A stretch of 64,000 nt of DNA from a beta proteobacterium AAP99 (GCA_001295775.1 LJIA01000017.1:62001-126000); one strand, 5' to 3'; positions 1 to 9,150 are shown, counted from the stretch's first letter. A program made the numbers and translations. Notes: generated by a model not told the origin, from the letters alone.

Positions 1-1098
1 AACGGGCCGCCGGTGCCGTATCCGGTGCAGTTCCGGGTGCAGGGTCCAGAGATTGCGCAGGTGCGTGCGATTGCCGACCAGGTCAAGGCCGTGGTCATGG
101 CCAACCCGAACACGCGCGGCGTGAATGACAACTGGAACGAGTACGTGCGGGTCATCCGCATCGACGTGGACCAGGACAAGGCGCGGGCGCTTGGCGTCTC
201 CAGCCGCTCGATCGCGCAGGCCGCGAGCGTGCTGACCAATGGCGCGCCGATCGGCACTTTCCGCGATGGCGACGAACTCATCGACATCGTGCTGCGCAAC
301 CCGGCCAGCGAGCGCGCGACGCTGGAAGCCGCGCAGAACGTGAATGTGCCGACCGCCAGTGGGCGGAGCGTGCCGCTGGCGCAGGTCGCGCGGGCGCACA
401 TCGTGTTCGAGCCCGGCGTCATCTGGCGGCAGAACAGGGACTTCGCGATCACCGTGAATGCCGACATCGTGGATGGCATCCAGGGGCCGACAGTCACTGC
501 GCAGATTGATCCCAAGCTGGCCGATTTGCGTGCCAACCTGCCGGCCAACTACACGATCAACGTGGCCGGGGCGCAGGAAGAGAGCGCGAAGGGGCAGGGT
601 TCGATTGCTGCCAACCTGCCGCTGATGCTGTTCCTGACCTTCACGCTGCTGATGTTGCAGCTCAAGAGCTTCTCGCGCTCCACGCTCGTGTTCCTGACCG
701 GATTCTTCGGCATCATCGGCACGGCGTTGGGATTGATCGTCTTTCGCGCGCCCTTTGGCTTCGTGGCGCTGCTGGGCACGATTGCGCTGATGGGCATGAT
801 CCAGCGCAACAGCGTGATCCTGATCGACCAGATCGAGCAGGACATCGCTCACGGCCACCATCCCTGGCACGCGATTGTGGACGCCACCGTCCGCCGGATG
901 CGGCCCATCGTGCTCACTGCGGCCGCGGCGATCCTGGCCATGATCCCGCTGTCGCGCAGCGTGTTCTGGGGCCCGATGGCCATTGCCATCATGGGCGGTC
1001 TGATCGTGGCCACGCTGCTGACCCTGCTAAGCCTGCCGGCCATGTACGCCGCCTGGTTCCGGATCAAGAAGCCGGAAGAGGGTGCTGAGGCGCACTAA
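1..1098 (+). CDS. RND-family efflux permease, C-terminal part (5' truncated by window edge)
   Basis: C-terminal 365 codons of an inner-membrane RND drug/proton antiporter of the AcrB/MexB type; the gene enters from the left edge, so its start and N-terminal half are not visible. The first visible residues, NGPPVPYPVQFRV, match the conserved second periplasmic (porter) loop. The periplasmic part continues to about base 590, then the final transmembrane bundle follows (NLPLMLFLTFTLLMLQL, then four to five more hydrophobic helices). The segment GMIQRNSVILIDQ is the conserved transmembrane motif of this family. The protein would work with a periplasmic adaptor and an outer-membrane channel, probably encoded upstream outside the window. 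The family call is firm; the substrate cannot be read from this fragment. A strong hairpin follows the stop. Confidence 0.93.
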   Translation, partial: NGPPVPYPVQFRVQGPEIAQVRAIADQVKAVVMANPNTRGVNDNWNEYVRVIRIDVDQDKARALGVSSRSIAQAASVLTNGAPIGTFRDGDELIDIVLRNPASERATLEAAQNVNVPTASGRSVPLAQVARAHIVFEPGVIWRQNRDFAITVNADIVDGIQGPTVTAQIDPKLADLRANLPANYTINVAGAQEESAKGQGSIAANLPLMLFLTFTLLMLQLKSFSRSTLVFLTGFFGIIGTALGLIVFRAPFGFVALLGTIALMGMIQRNSVILIDQIEQDIAHGHHPWHAIVDATVRRMRPIVLTAAAAILAMIPLSRSVFWGPMAIAIMGGLIVATLLTLLSLPAMYAAWFRIKKPEEGAEAH

Positions 1099-1122
1099 CG
1101 GCGACCTGCAGCCTCACGCTTG

Positions 1123-1155
1123 CAACGCCCGACGGCTTGATTGCGTCGGGCGTTG
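1123..1155 (+). terminator. Hairpin terminator after the RND gene
   Basis: Perfect 12-bp inverted repeat (CAACGCCCGACG at 1123-1134, its complement at 1144-1155) with a 9-nt loop, 24 bases after the RND stop codon. The T-tract is poor, so termination may be partly Rho-assisted. The next gene is on the opposite strand, so the hairpin separates convergent units. Confidence 0.7.
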
Positions 1156-1292
1156 TGCTCTGTGCGGTGCTGAACGGGCTTTCCGCTTGTCTGGCGCGGT
1201 TCTTCAGCCAGTTTGGGCTGGAGAGCGGCTTGCAGAGCCGATCTTCGCTTTGGTGGGCCGGTTTGAAATGGGGTTGTCGTGGGCCGAGCTGC

Positions 1293-1979
1293 TCACGGCC
1301 AGTGCCGCGCGAACACGGGTTCGACGCGGGGATGCTGCTCGATTCGCTGCAGCAGCGCGAGAAAGCCCGGCCGCTGCGCCTTCAGGTACGCACGTGTGCC
1401 TGACCACTTGGAAACGACGGCAGCAAGCAGATCGACCGCCCCCGGTTGGTCCGCTGCGCCCGCGCCAAGTCCGGTCAGAAACGGCGCAGTGTCTGGCGCC
1501 TGCTCCACGTGTGGCGCAAACAGATCCGCAAACACGCTCCAGTGATGGTGCAGTTGGGCGCGGGCGGCGTGGCGGACGTCCTGCTGCGCAGCGTCGTCCG
1601 TGGACGCGGTCCAGCGCTGCGGAAAGTCACTAACGCTGACTGCGCTGTAGCAATTTGCGGCGACGTAAACCAGTGCGCGCAAGCAGCGTGCGCGTGCGGC
1701 CGCCTGCGCGGGCAGCAGGCCGGCTTGCGGGTGCAGCAAGCCGAGGTGAATCAGGATGGCCGCACTCTCGCTCATCACGGTGCCGTCGGGCAGTACCAGC
1801 GTGGGAATCTGCTTGAGCGGGTTGATGGCAGCGAGCTTGTTGAGCGCCGAGCCCCTGGCCCACGAGGCCGTGCGCACCATGCGGTAGGGCTGTTCTGCCC
1901 ATTCAAGCGCTGCTTCGACAGCAGCTGATCCCGAGCCCTTGAATCCGTACAGGGTGTATGGAGTGATTTCAACCGTCAC
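1293..1979 (-). CDS. Glutathione S-transferase family protein
   Basis: 228-aa cytosolic GST-like protein. The N-terminal thioredoxin-fold part (about residues 5-85) carries the typical SxA..AALEW helix, the NPLKQIPTLVLPDG strand with the cis-proline, and the SESAAILIHL motif that binds the gamma-glutamyl part of glutathione. The C-terminal all-helical domain (about 95-225) is poorly conserved, as usual. Start is GTG with AAGAGG a few bases upstream; no earlier start is as well placed. It is a single gene convergent with the RND gene. Substrate is unknown; detoxification or thiol redox roles are inferred from the family only. Confidence 0.88.
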   Translation of the reverse strand: MTVEITPYTLYGFKGSGSAAVEAALEWAEQPYRMVRTASWARGSALNKLAAINPLKQIPTLVLPDGTVMSESAAILIHLGLLHPQAGLLPAQAAARARCLRALVYVAANCYSAVSVSDFPQRWTASTDDAAQQDVRHAARAQLHHHWSVFADLFAPHVEQAPDTAPFLTGLGAGAADQPGAVDLLAAVVSKWSGTRAYLKAQRPGFLALLQRIEQHPRVEPVFARHWP

Positions 1980-2119
1980 TTGAGCCTCTTGCTGGAATGG
2001 GCACCCACGAAACGTGCGGCTGAACGCGCGCTTATCGCTTCGGATGCGGAGTCCGAGAACCGAGTCTCCTGGGCCGGCAACGAGTAGGCGGAAGACGCGG
2101 TACCTCTCTGCCTGACTCC

Positions 2120-2587
2120 TTACGCCCGAAGTTCGTTGCCCCGATTGGCCTGACCGCTGCTGGCAAAACGCGTCAGGCGCTGCAATTGACCGGCGAGAGC
2201 TTCGTCGTCCTCAGCATCGGATCTGCGCTCCGCGCGCATGCGCATCGCGGGCCAGGCCGCCACGTGGTTGGCGGGCAACCAACCCACGACGCCACTTTTG
2301 AGTTGCGCCCAGTGCCAGCCAAACAACGTGTCGATCACGGTGATGACGTCGCCCGGTTGAACATTGAGCTCACGCCCGCTGTAGGCGCGACGGGCGACCG
2401 GGAGCTCGTCCTTCATCTGAACCAGCGTTTCAGGAACCCAGCCCGACTTGCCAGTACGTACGCAGGCGGCCCAGACCCAGCCGGGGTATTCGCTGTCGCG
2501 GCGTCCGAGAGTGAGTTCGTCGCCCATGTTCAGTTCGATCGGGTCGGCGTAGGTGGCCTGCCAGGCTTGTGTGACGATGGCTTTCAT
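2120..2587 (-). CDS. SH3 domain-containing protein (two tandem SH3-like modules)
   Basis: 155-aa soluble protein with no signal peptide. Two SH3-like repeats are visible: residues about 4-58, containing PGWVWAACVRTGKSGWVP, and about 65-112, containing GWHWAQLKSGVVGWLPANHV. Both show the W-x-x-G-x-x-GW-x-P pattern of bacterial SH3 folds. The last 40 residues are charged and probably disordered. AAGGG lies about 7 bases before the ATG. Partner and function are unknown; such proteins usually bind short peptides or cell-wall fragments, but here there is no export signal. The 126 bases upstream are G-rich and hold no gene that I can see. Confidence 0.75.
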   Translation of the reverse strand: MKAIVTQAWQATYADPIELNMGDELTLGRRDSEYPGWVWAACVRTGKSGWVPETLVQMKDELPVARRAYSGRELNVQPGDVITVIDTLFGWHWAQLKSGVVGWLPANHVAAWPAMRMRAERRSDAEDDEALAGQLQRLTRFASSGQANRGNELRA

Positions 2588-2713
2588 GGCTGCCCTTTCT
2601 GGTGCTGTGTTCTTGGTGGAGGAGAGGCGGCTGAACGTTGGGGTGGTTTGTGGGGGGGCTTTGTGCCGGGTGCGTCGGGCGATCGGGTTTGATGGGACGG
2701 TTGCTGATTGACT

Positions 2714-3148
2714 TCAAGGGTCGATGGGCACCGGACGATTGATGACTGCTTCGATGCGGTATCCGTCCGGATCGATCACAAAGGCGGCGTAGTAGTGCGG
2801 CCCGTAATCCGGCCTGAGCCCCGGTGGCCCGTTGCACAGGCCACCGTGCGCCAACGCCGCTGCATGGAAGGCGTCGACCTCTCCGCGGCTCTGCGCACTG
2901 AAGGCCACATGAAAGCCCGGGCCTGGCGCAAGCGTCGCACCGGCCGGAAGGCGCTGAGTGTTGCGCTGCTTGAGCGCAAGCAGGTCGTTGCCCGGTTCTG
3001 TGCCGTAGCCCACAGCGGGGTTTGCGTCGGGTCCGATATCGTCGAGGTCTTCCCAGACTCGAATCTGTCCTAGCGCGCCGAGCACGGCGTCGTAGAAGCG
3101 GGCGGACCGCATGATGTCGGCAACGCCGAAGGACAGGTGGTGGAGCAT
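2714..3148 (-). CDS. VOC superfamily protein (glyoxalase/bleomycin-resistance fold)
   Basis: 144-aa single-module vicinal-oxygen-chelate protein. It opens with MLHHLSFGVADIMRSARFYD, the beta-alpha start typical of this fold, with His4 as a likely metal ligand. A second ligand region is GFHVAFSA and the last is IDPDGYRIEAV, whose Glu is the usual third ligand. The family includes dioxygenases, lyases and resistance proteins, so the reaction cannot be assigned. It lies 29 bases downstream of lexA on the same strand and may share its transcript, which would place it under SOS control; that is inference. Confidence 0.85.
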   Translation of the reverse strand: MLHHLSFGVADIMRSARFYDAVLGALGQIRVWEDLDDIGPDANPAVGYGTEPGNDLLALKQRNTQRLPAGATLAPGPGFHVAFSAQSRGEVDAFHAAALAHGGLCNGPPGLRPDYGPHYYAAFVIDPDGYRIEAVINRPVPIDP

Positions 3149-3177
3149 GCGAGGCAGAACGTGCAGCGGAAGCGTGC

Positions 3178-3831
3178 TTACAGCCCGAAGCCGCCCGCCG
3201 TACCGCGGATCAGACCGACAGCCAGCCCCTCGACGGCGAAGCCCGGGCTCTTGCGGTCCACGATGATGGGCGCGTAGTCCGGGTTCTCCGCGATCAGTTC
3301 GATGTGATCCCGATGGCGCATGAAGCGCTTGACGGTGACGTCTTCACCCACCCGGGCAACGATGATCTGGTGATCCCGAGCATCACTCGTCTTTTTGACT
3401 GCTAGAAGGTCGCCATCGAGGATGCCGGCATCGCGCATGCTCATGCCGCGCACCTTGAGCAGGTAGTCTGGCCGTTGCGAGAACAGATCTTCACCGACGT
3501 TCAGCTCCCGCTCTATATGCTCCTGAGCGAGGATCGGCGAACCGGCGGCGACCCGGCCGATGAGCGGCAATGTGAGCTGCCGCAACATCGGGATGGGCAG
3601 CATGCTTTGTTCGGGCAGGTAGTCAAGCAAGCGAATGCCACGAGAGGCACCGGCGGCCAACTCGATGACGCCCTTCTTTTCCAGCGCGCGAAGGTGGTCT
3701 TCTGCCGCGTTGGCAGAGCGGAAGCCGAGCGACTGGGCAATTTCTGCCCGTGTCGGGGGGTACCCGGTTTCGCGCAGCGCCTTTCGGATGAGGTCGAGCA
3801 CTTGTTGCTGGCGGGCTGTGAGCTGAAGCAT
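3178..3831 (-). CDS. lexA: LexA, SOS-response repressor and self-cleaving protease
   Basis: 217-aa repressor of DNA-damage genes. N-terminal winged helix-turn-helix at about residues 1-70 ([29 protein letters not shown]). The RecA-stimulated autocleavage site is Ala96-Gly97 (RVAAGSP). The catalytic dyad is Ser131 (GMSMRDAGI) and Lys168 (VTVKRF) in the S24 protease fold. I chose the ATG at 3831 because it gives the usual LexA start; an in-frame extension of 58 residues upstream has no LexA homology and crosses the operator. A CTGT-N8-ACAG box lies 33 bases upstream, so the gene is very probably autorepressed. The downstream VOC gene may be cotranscribed. Confidence 0.97.
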   Translation of the reverse strand: MLQLTARQQQVLDLIRKALRETGYPPTRAEIAQSLGFRSANAAEDHLRALEKKGVIELAAGASRGIRLLDYLPEQSMLPIPMLRQLTLPLIGRVAAGSPILAQEHIERELNVGEDLFSQRPDYLLKVRGMSMRDAGILDGDLLAVKKTSDARDHQIIVARVGEDVTVKRFMRHRDHIELIAENPDYAPIIVDRKSPGFAVEGLAVGLIRGTAGGFGL

Positions 3832-3863
3832 GAGGTTGCTCTCTGTGATTGCGTACAGTATTA

Positions 3864-3879
3864 CTGTACACCCATACAG
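3864..3879 (-). promoter_or_regulatory. LexA (SOS) box of the lexA promoter
   Basis: CTGT-N8-ACAG (CTGTACACCCATACAG on the + strand), the gammaproteobacterial/betaproteobacterial LexA consensus, 33 bases upstream of the lexA ATG. An adjoining ACAGTATTACTGT palindrome (3855-3867) shares the left half-site, so two overlapping boxes are possible. The divergent DUF2784 gene begins 77 bases to the right and could be affected too. Confidence 0.85.
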
Positions 3880-3910
3880 CTCAATTGCAAGGGCTGGCGG
3901 CGTGCCGTTG

Positions 3911-3940
3911 CGCGGCCGTTGGATGCCGCCAACGGCCGCG
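3911..3940. repeat. 12-bp perfect inverted repeat between lexA and DUF2784 gene
   Basis: CGCGGCCGTTGG at 3911-3922 and its exact complement at 3929-3940, separated by 6 bases. It sits between the LexA box and the start of the DUF2784 gene, in the expected 5' untranslated region of the latter. There is no T-tract. It could be a protein-binding dyad or an RNA hairpin close to the ribosome-binding region. Confidence 0.6.
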
Positions 3941-3955
3941 GGAGTGTCCTGCGTC

Positions 3956-4333
3956 ATGATCGAGGGCATGCTCGCCAGCGTCGCCGCCACCGCCGTCCTT
4001 GCCATTCACGGGCTGTTCATCCTGTTCGTTGTGGCAGGCGGATTTCTGGCGCTCTGGCGATCCTGGGTCGCGGTACCGCACCTGCTTGCCGCGGCTTGGG
4101 GTGCGGCGATCTCGTTTGGCGGCTGGATCTGCCCGCTGACGCCACTCGAGAACCACTTTCGGCAGCAGGCGGGAATGGCAGGGTATCAAGGTGGTTTCAT
4201 TGAGCACTATCTGCTTGCGCTGATCTACCCGGACGGCTTGACCCGTGGCGTGCAGATCGGTCTCGGTATGGGTGTGATTGCGCTGAACGTGATCATCTAT
4301 AGCTGGGTCTGGCGCCGGCATGGTGGCCACTGA
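3956..4333 (+). CDS. DUF2784 family integral membrane protein
   Basis: 125-aa inner-membrane protein with about three to four hydrophobic helices ([19 protein letters not shown]; a central helix around [36 protein letters not shown]). The cluster [13 protein letters not shown] followed by [13 protein letters not shown] is the signature of the DUF2784 family, whose function is unknown. Start may be this ATG or the one 12 bases later. It is divergent from lexA, with the SOS box and an inverted repeat in the shared spacer. Confidence 0.82.
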   Translation: MIEGMLASVAATAVLAIHGLFILFVVAGGFLALWRSWVAVPHLLAAAWGAAISFGGWICPLTPLENHFRQQAGMAGYQGGFIEHYLLALIYPDGLTRGVQIGLGMGVIALNVIIYSWVWRRHGGH

Positions 4334-4410
4334 TCAGGCACTATGCGGGCCGGGCTGCATGCCGGACGCATGCGCAGCCACTTCAACTTGGTCGATCGAA
4401 CACATCGGAC

Positions 4411-6714
4411 ATGAATGTCATCCAGCGGGTCTTTGAACCCACGACGCTTACCACCGTGAAGCGGTTTGCTGCAGCACTGCTGCTGATCGCGGCTGCCGGT
4501 CTGGCGCGCGGGCAGCAGCCGTCGGACAGTCAGCCAATTCAAACTGCTGCTGCGTCAGCTGCGGCAGCAGCGCATGAATCGCCCCCGTCGATGACGATCG
4601 CCGGACCGGCGCGGCCCAAGGTGGCGCTGGTGCTGTCAGGCGGCGGAGCACGGGGGTTCGCGCATCTTGGCGTGCTCAAGGTATTGCAGGAGCAGCGCGT
4701 GCCGATCGATATGGTCATCGGCACCAGCATGGGCTCGATCGTGGGCGGTGCGTGGTCGGCCGGGCATCGGCTCGACGACCTCCGAGTGCTCGTTCAGGAA
4801 ACGGATTGGGACGCCGTGTTTTCCGCCACGGCGCCCAGACGCGAGCGTGACTACCGGCGTCGGACGGAAGACCTGAGCTACCTGTCACGCTTTTCCTTCG
4901 GGGTCGGTCGCGAAGGGCTCATTCTTCCGCGGGGCACCTTTCAGGCCCATGAACTGGACTCGATCCTGAGGCGCGTCGCGTTGCCCGTGCAGAACCGCAC
5001 GAATCTGGATGAACTCAGTGTGCCCTTCCGCGCGGTGGCGACCGATCTTGTGACGGGCGAGATGGTTGTGCTGCGTGACAGCTCGCTGTTCGCAGCCATG
5101 CGGGCTTCAATGTCGATTCCGGGGGCCTTCGCACCGATCGAGATCCGGGATCAGCTGCTGATCGATGGCGGTCTGGTACGCAATCTGCCCGTCGATGTGG
5201 CCCGCAAGCTCGGTGCGGACGTGATCATCGCAGTGAACGTCGGCACGCCGCTCACGCCGCGCAACAAGCTCAACAGTGCGCTGGATGTGGCCCAGCAGAT
5301 GGTCAACATCCTGACCGAGAAGAACGTCGTTCAGTCGCTCAGCGAGCTGGGTCCGAATGACATCCTGATTTCTCCGGATCTGGCCGCGTACAGCTTCTCG
5401 GACTTTGCGGCTTTCTCGCAGATCGAGGCTGCCGGCGAGGCTGCGGCGCGCGTGGTGCTGCCACGCCTGGCTACACTGGGCATCGATTCCGAACGCTTCG
5501 CCGGGTGGGAGGCTGCACGCACCGGTCGGCCGTCGGTGCCCGATCCGATCCGCATCGATGATGTGCGCATCCTCGGCACAAGTTTCACGAACCCGCAAGT
5601 GCTGCTGCGTGAACTGGACATACGTCCTGGCGGGTCCTACACGATCGAGGAAGTCACCGAAGGCATGCGTCGTCTGAGTGCCAGCGGCGACTTTGACCGT
5701 GTGGATTTCCGTCTCGCCGGTCCTGAGGGCGCGCGGCAGTTGCTGGTCACGCCAAGCGAGACGCTGGTGGGTCCCAATACCCTTCGATTCGGCGGTCGAC
5801 TCGAAAGCGACTTCCGCAACAACAATCGTTTCGAGATCCTGGCTCTGCACACTCTGCGGTGGGTGAACAGCTATGGCGCAGAGCTGCGGACCTTGCTTCG
5901 GGTGGGCAGCTCGCGCGAGTTGGGCACCGAGTTCTATCAGCCGCTTTCCGTGGGTCGGGAATGGTTTGTGACCGCCAACGCCGGTGTGCGTGGCGACGAC
6001 TTTGAGCGGCGGCTGGGCAGTACGGGCTTCACTGCAGCCATTGGATCGCGGACGTACGACATCGGCGGCACCATCGGCTACCGACTGGGACTGGATGGAG
6101 AGGTGCGTCTGGGCTACGGGCTGCGCCGGCTGCAAACCTTCCCCCGAGCCGTGGAGTCATTGATTCCCAGCACGGACGATCAGTTTCAGGTGCTGGGCGC
6201 GCGGTTGGGATGGGACACCCTGGACGACCCCAACTTCCCGCGCTCAGGCAACCTCGTATTGATCGATTGGAGTCGTGCCTCCGATCTCCGCGCCGGTAGC
6301 AGCCTGCGGCGTGACGCCGGCCAGCTCGTCTGGGAGAACGCGCAGTCGATCGGCCGAAACTCCCTTGCCAGTTCCGTGCGGCTCGGATACGGACGCGGGG
6401 GCTCTTCGCCTCTGCCGCTTGGAGGCTTCCTGATTCTCTCGGGTTCGCCACCGGAGACCTTCACCGGCGATCGGACTGTGCTGGCCCGGATGGTGTTCGC
6501 ACACCGACTGAAAGCCGTGAGCGGGGTACGGGTCGGGATGTCCCTCGAGGCGGGCGATGCATTCGATCGCGGGGAGACACCGCGTATCAGCGCGCTGAAG
6601 CGAGCGTTCTCGCTGCTGGCGGGCACCGACACGCCATTTGGTCCGGTTTATGTGGGCTGGGGGCGCACGCTCGGTGTGCGGTCGAGCCTGTATCTGTTCC
6701 TTGGTCGCCCTTGA
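4411..6714 (+). CDS. Patatin-like phospholipase with C-terminal BamA-like beta-barrel (PlpD type)
   Basis: 767-aa exported outer-membrane lipase of the type V-d (patatin autotransporter) architecture. A signal peptide (KRFAAALLLIAAAGLARG) is followed by a patatin domain at about residues 68-270, with the oxyanion loop SGGGARGFAHLG, the nucleophile elbow GTSMGS and the catalytic Asp in IDGGLVRNLP. A POTRA-like segment (about 385-455, ending near DRVDFRL) and a 16-strand Omp85-type barrel (about 465-767) follow. The family cleaves phospholipids and may be surface displayed or released. A GTG 45 bases downstream is an alternative start that would remove a charged N-terminal extension. It is convergent with the kinase gene, 33 bases from its end. 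Confidence 0.93.
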   Translation: MNVIQRVFEPTTLTTVKRFAAALLLIAAAGLARGQQPSDSQPIQTAAASAAAAAHESPPSMTIAGPARPKVALVLSGGGARGFAHLGVLKVLQEQRVPIDMVIGTSMGSIVGGAWSAGHRLDDLRVLVQETDWDAVFSATAPRRERDYRRRTEDLSYLSRFSFGVGREGLILPRGTFQAHELDSILRRVALPVQNRTNLDELSVPFRAVATDLVTGEMVVLRDSSLFAAMRASMSIPGAFAPIEIRDQLLIDGGLVRNLPVDVARKLGADVIIAVNVGTPLTPRNKLNSALDVAQQMVNILTEKNVVQSLSELGPNDILISPDLAAYSFSDFAAFSQIEAAGEAAARVVLPRLATLGIDSERFAGWEAARTGRPSVPDPIRIDDVRILGTSFTNPQVLLRELDIRPGGSYTIEEVTEGMRRLSASGDFDRVDFRLAGPEGARQLLVTPSETLVGPNTLRFGGRLESDFRNNNRFEILALHTLRWVNSYGAELRTLLRVGSSRELGTEFYQPLSVGREWFVTANAGVRGDDFERRLGSTGFTAAIGSRTYDIGGTIGYRLGLDGEVRLGYGLRRLQTFPRAVESLIPSTDDQFQVLGARLGWDTLDDPNFPRSGNLVLIDWSRASDLRAGSSLRRDAGQLVWENAQSIGRNSLASSVRLGYGRGGSSPLPLGGFLILSGSPPETFTGDRTVLARMVFAHRLKAVSGVRVGMSLEAGDAFDRGETPRISALKRAFSLLAGTDTPFGPVYVGWGRTLGVRSSLYLFLGRP

Positions 6715-6747
6715 GGTTGCCGGAGTTTACGCCAAGGGGAGCAGGTC

Positions 6748-8232
6748 TCAGGCCGCTTCGGTTTCGGGGGAGGCCTGAAGGGTGGCCACCCGCTCCGACA
6801 GCAGCGGCCGACCATCCTCAGGGATGCGCACGATGGTGACAGAGCAGGGCGCCTGAGCGGCAACGGCGGCAGATACGCTGCCCAGATACCGGCGAATCGA
6901 CCCCGCGCCGCGCGAGCCGATGACGATGTGGTCGACCTTGTTGGTCTGCGCGTAGTCGAGCAGTGCCGCCGCCGGGTCGGGGCCCTCAAGTACGTGGCAG
7001 GTCACACGCTCCTCGCTCACGCTGGGGCGATCCCCAGAAAACAGCGGACGCGCCCAGTGCTTGAGCGCCACGAGCTTCTGCACATGGACGTTGCGGCCTT
7101 CTTCATCCAGATGCGAATCGGTCGCGATCCGATGCGTCTTGAGAACCGTAACGCAGGACAGCCGGGCCTCGGGTGCAATCGCAATCACCTGCCGCGTCAC
7201 TGCGCGCAACGCCTCGGCAAGATCTTCCCATTCGTGGGACAGGTCAACCGCAGCCATGACGATCGGTGCAGCAGCCAGTTGGCGCGAAACCGCCTGGGAT
7301 TGCGATACGAGGGAAGCCAGGTTCTGTGCACGCAGCCAGCGCCGCAGCACGACCAGGCTGCTGTCGGCATGCGCCCGCGCGGCGCGCTCGGTCAGCGCAA
7401 CGGTCTGAGGGTTTTGCAGATCCTGGGCAAGCTGAGCTGCACTCGCGTAGCGGCGATCCGGCCGCACTTCCAGACAGCGCAGGATGATCTCCTGCAGCCA
7501 GGGAGGAATGTCCTTGCGGATGGCCTTGGGTGGAACCGGGTCGCGCCACAGCCGCTTCCGCAGGCCGCGCACGCTCTTGGGGAAGCCGAAAGGGCGCTTG
7601 CCGGTGGCCAGGTGGTACATCATCACCCCCAAGGCAAAGAGGTCGCTGCGCGGGTCGTTACGCACACGCATCACCTGCTCGGGGGCGATGTAGGGGCCAG
7701 TGCCCATCGGCACGCGCAACTGCTCGGCCAGCAGGTCGGGCAGGAAGTCACTGCGTGCCAGTCCGAAATCCACAAGCACCACCTCACCTTCTGGCGTGAG
7801 CATGATGTTGGAGGGCTTGATGTCCAGGTGCACCACATGCTGCTGGTGCAAATCATGCAGTGCCAGTGCGACCTTGGCCATGAGCGGCGCGATGCGATCG
7901 GCCGTGTGCGGAGCGGAATCGAGCAGCGGGCGCAGGCTGTCGCCCTCGATGTGCTGCATGACGATATAGGGCTGCGCGGTGAAGTCTCCGTCAGCAATGA
8001 ACTTCGGCACATGGCTGCCGCTCAGTGTCGGCAGGATCATCTGCTCGACCTCGAAGCCGATGATGGCCGCCGGATCGTCGATGGTCTTCAGGCGCGGCAC
8101 CTTCATGATCAGCGGTCCGGGCTGCGCAGGATGCGTCACCCGCCAGAGCACTGCCATGCCCCCTGTATGCAGCCGTTCGTGCAGGGTAAAGCCATCGACC
8201 ACCTGGCCGGGCTCAAGCGGTTGGTCAGCCAT
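6748..8232 (-). CDS. Serine/threonine protein kinase fused to a universal stress protein domain
   Basis: 494-aa cytoplasmic protein. The Hanks-type kinase domain spans about residues 10-275: a glycine loop (RLHTGGMAVLWRV), an invariant Lys in IMKVPRL, the catalytic loop HLDIKPSNIM, the DFG loop VDFGLARS, and GPYIAPEQ. Note HLD in place of the common HRD, as in some RD-negative kinases. Residues about 330-485 form a UspA-like domain (PIVMAAVDLS at its start, VIGSRGAGSIRRYLG as the nucleotide-binding Gly-rich motif, then APCSVTIVRIP). There is no membrane segment, so no sensor part. The metallophosphoesterase gene lies 85 bases upstream on the same strand. A kinase whose output is linked to a stress domain suggests energy- or stress-dependent signalling; substrates are unknown. 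Confidence 0.92.
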   Translation of the reverse strand: MADQPLEPGQVVDGFTLHERLHTGGMAVLWRVTHPAQPGPLIMKVPRLKTIDDPAAIIGFEVEQMILPTLSGSHVPKFIADGDFTAQPYIVMQHIEGDSLRPLLDSAPHTADRIAPLMAKVALALHDLHQQHVVHLDIKPSNIMLTPEGEVVLVDFGLARSDFLPDLLAEQLRVPMGTGPYIAPEQVMRVRNDPRSDLFALGVMMYHLATGKRPFGFPKSVRGLRKRLWRDPVPPKAIRKDIPPWLQEIILRCLEVRPDRRYASAAQLAQDLQNPQTVALTERAARAHADSSLVVLRRWLRAQNLASLVSQSQAVSRQLAAAPIVMAAVDLSHEWEDLAEALRAVTRQVIAIAPEARLSCVTVLKTHRIATDSHLDEEGRNVHVQKLVALKHWARPLFSGDRPSVSEERVTCHVLEGPDPAAALLDYAQTNKVDHIVIGSRGAGSIRRYLGSVSAAVAAQAPCSVTIVRIPEDGRPLLSERVATLQASPETEAA

Positions 8233-8317
8233 GCAGGCGCGACTCCGAGATGCGGTTGTTGGCAGTATTTCGCGCAGCTGCGCTGACTGGCTTGCGCTGT
8301 GTCAACGCCTGCAGCGC

Positions 8318-9064
8318 TCAGTGGCCGCTGCCCAGGCGGTCGGCAAAGCGCTGTGGCAGCCCGGCAGCAGCGACCTTGCGCGCGGTTTCCACGTGGTCGT
8401 AGGGCACGCGCAGCAAGGTGTACTGACGACTCGCGGAGTCGTAGACCCCGCAGCAGGCCGCTGGATTGCCGTCACGCGGCTGGCCGGCAGAGCCGACCAC
8501 GCTCAGCCAGCGGCGCGTGGCGATGAGCGGAATCGGGTGCGCGGCCGGTGGCTCGTAGTTCATGACCCGGCCGGTGACATCGGCGTAGTACAGCATCGGC
8601 TCGTGGACGTGGCCCACGAAGGTCACGCGCGCCCGCGTGGCTTGCAGACTGCTGGCTGCTTCCATGGCACCTGCCACGTAGGTCCACGCGGCGGGGTTTC
8701 GGGCGCAGGCGTGAACAAAAAGCACGTCTGGCTCGGTGTCAACGCTGAGAGGCAGCTCGGCGAGAAAGCTGCGCTGTTCCGGGGCCAAAGCCTGCTGAGT
8801 CCATTCGATCGCACGGCGGGCGTCGGCATGAAGCTCCTTGCGGGGTTCATGCGCCGCTGAGATGTCGTGATTGCCCTGTACTGCGAGGGCACCGCGTTGC
8901 ACGTGCTGCATGACCGTGTCGACGACCCAAGCCGGGTCCGGTCCGTAGCCCACCAGATCGCCGAGAAACACGTGGCGATCCACACCCTGACGCTGCAACT
9001 CGCCCAGACAGGCCACAAGGGCCTCTCGGTTGGCATGGATGTCGGCAAGAAGGCCATAGCGCAT
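8318..9064 (-). CDS. Calcineurin-like metallophosphoesterase (YfcE/predicted phosphodiesterase type)
   Basis: 248-aa two-metal phosphoesterase. All five signature blocks are present in order: ADIHAN (DxH), [12 protein letters not shown] (GDxxGYG), QGNHD (GNHD), a middle VLFVHACAR histidine region, and FVGHVHEPM (GHxH). It could act on phosphodiesters, diadenosine polyphosphates or phosphoproteins; the family does not tell. I chose the ATG at 9064 over a GTG two codons upstream. It precedes the kinase-USP gene with an 85-base gap on the same strand, so it may be the counter-acting phosphatase or simply a neighbour. Confidence 0.87.
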   Translation of the reverse strand: MRYGLLADIHANREALVACLGELQRQGVDRHVFLGDLVGYGPDPAWVVDTVMQHVQRGALAVQGNHDISAAHEPRKELHADARRAIEWTQQALAPEQRSFLAELPLSVDTEPDVLFVHACARNPAAWTYVAGAMEAASSLQATRARVTFVGHVHEPMLYYADVTGRVMNYEPPAAHPIPLIATRRWLSVVGSAGQPRDGNPAACCGVYDSASRQYTLLRVPYDHVETARKVAAAGLPQRFADRLGSGH

Positions 9065-9122
9065 CCACACAGTGTGACGCCCCGCGCTGACGCCGGTCTG
9101 ACGGGCTTGCGGCGTTCCATGC

Positions 9123-9150
9123 GTGCCAAGATGGGGAAAGCTGATACAAT
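9123..9150 (+). promoter_or_regulatory. Candidate sigma70 promoter for the rpsF operon
   Basis: GTGCCA (9123-9128, 4 of 6 to TTGACA), 16-base spacer, TACAAT (9145-9150, 5 of 6 to TATAAT). It is the best promoter-like pair in the 312-base spacer before rpsF. Read by eye only. Confidence 0.5.
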
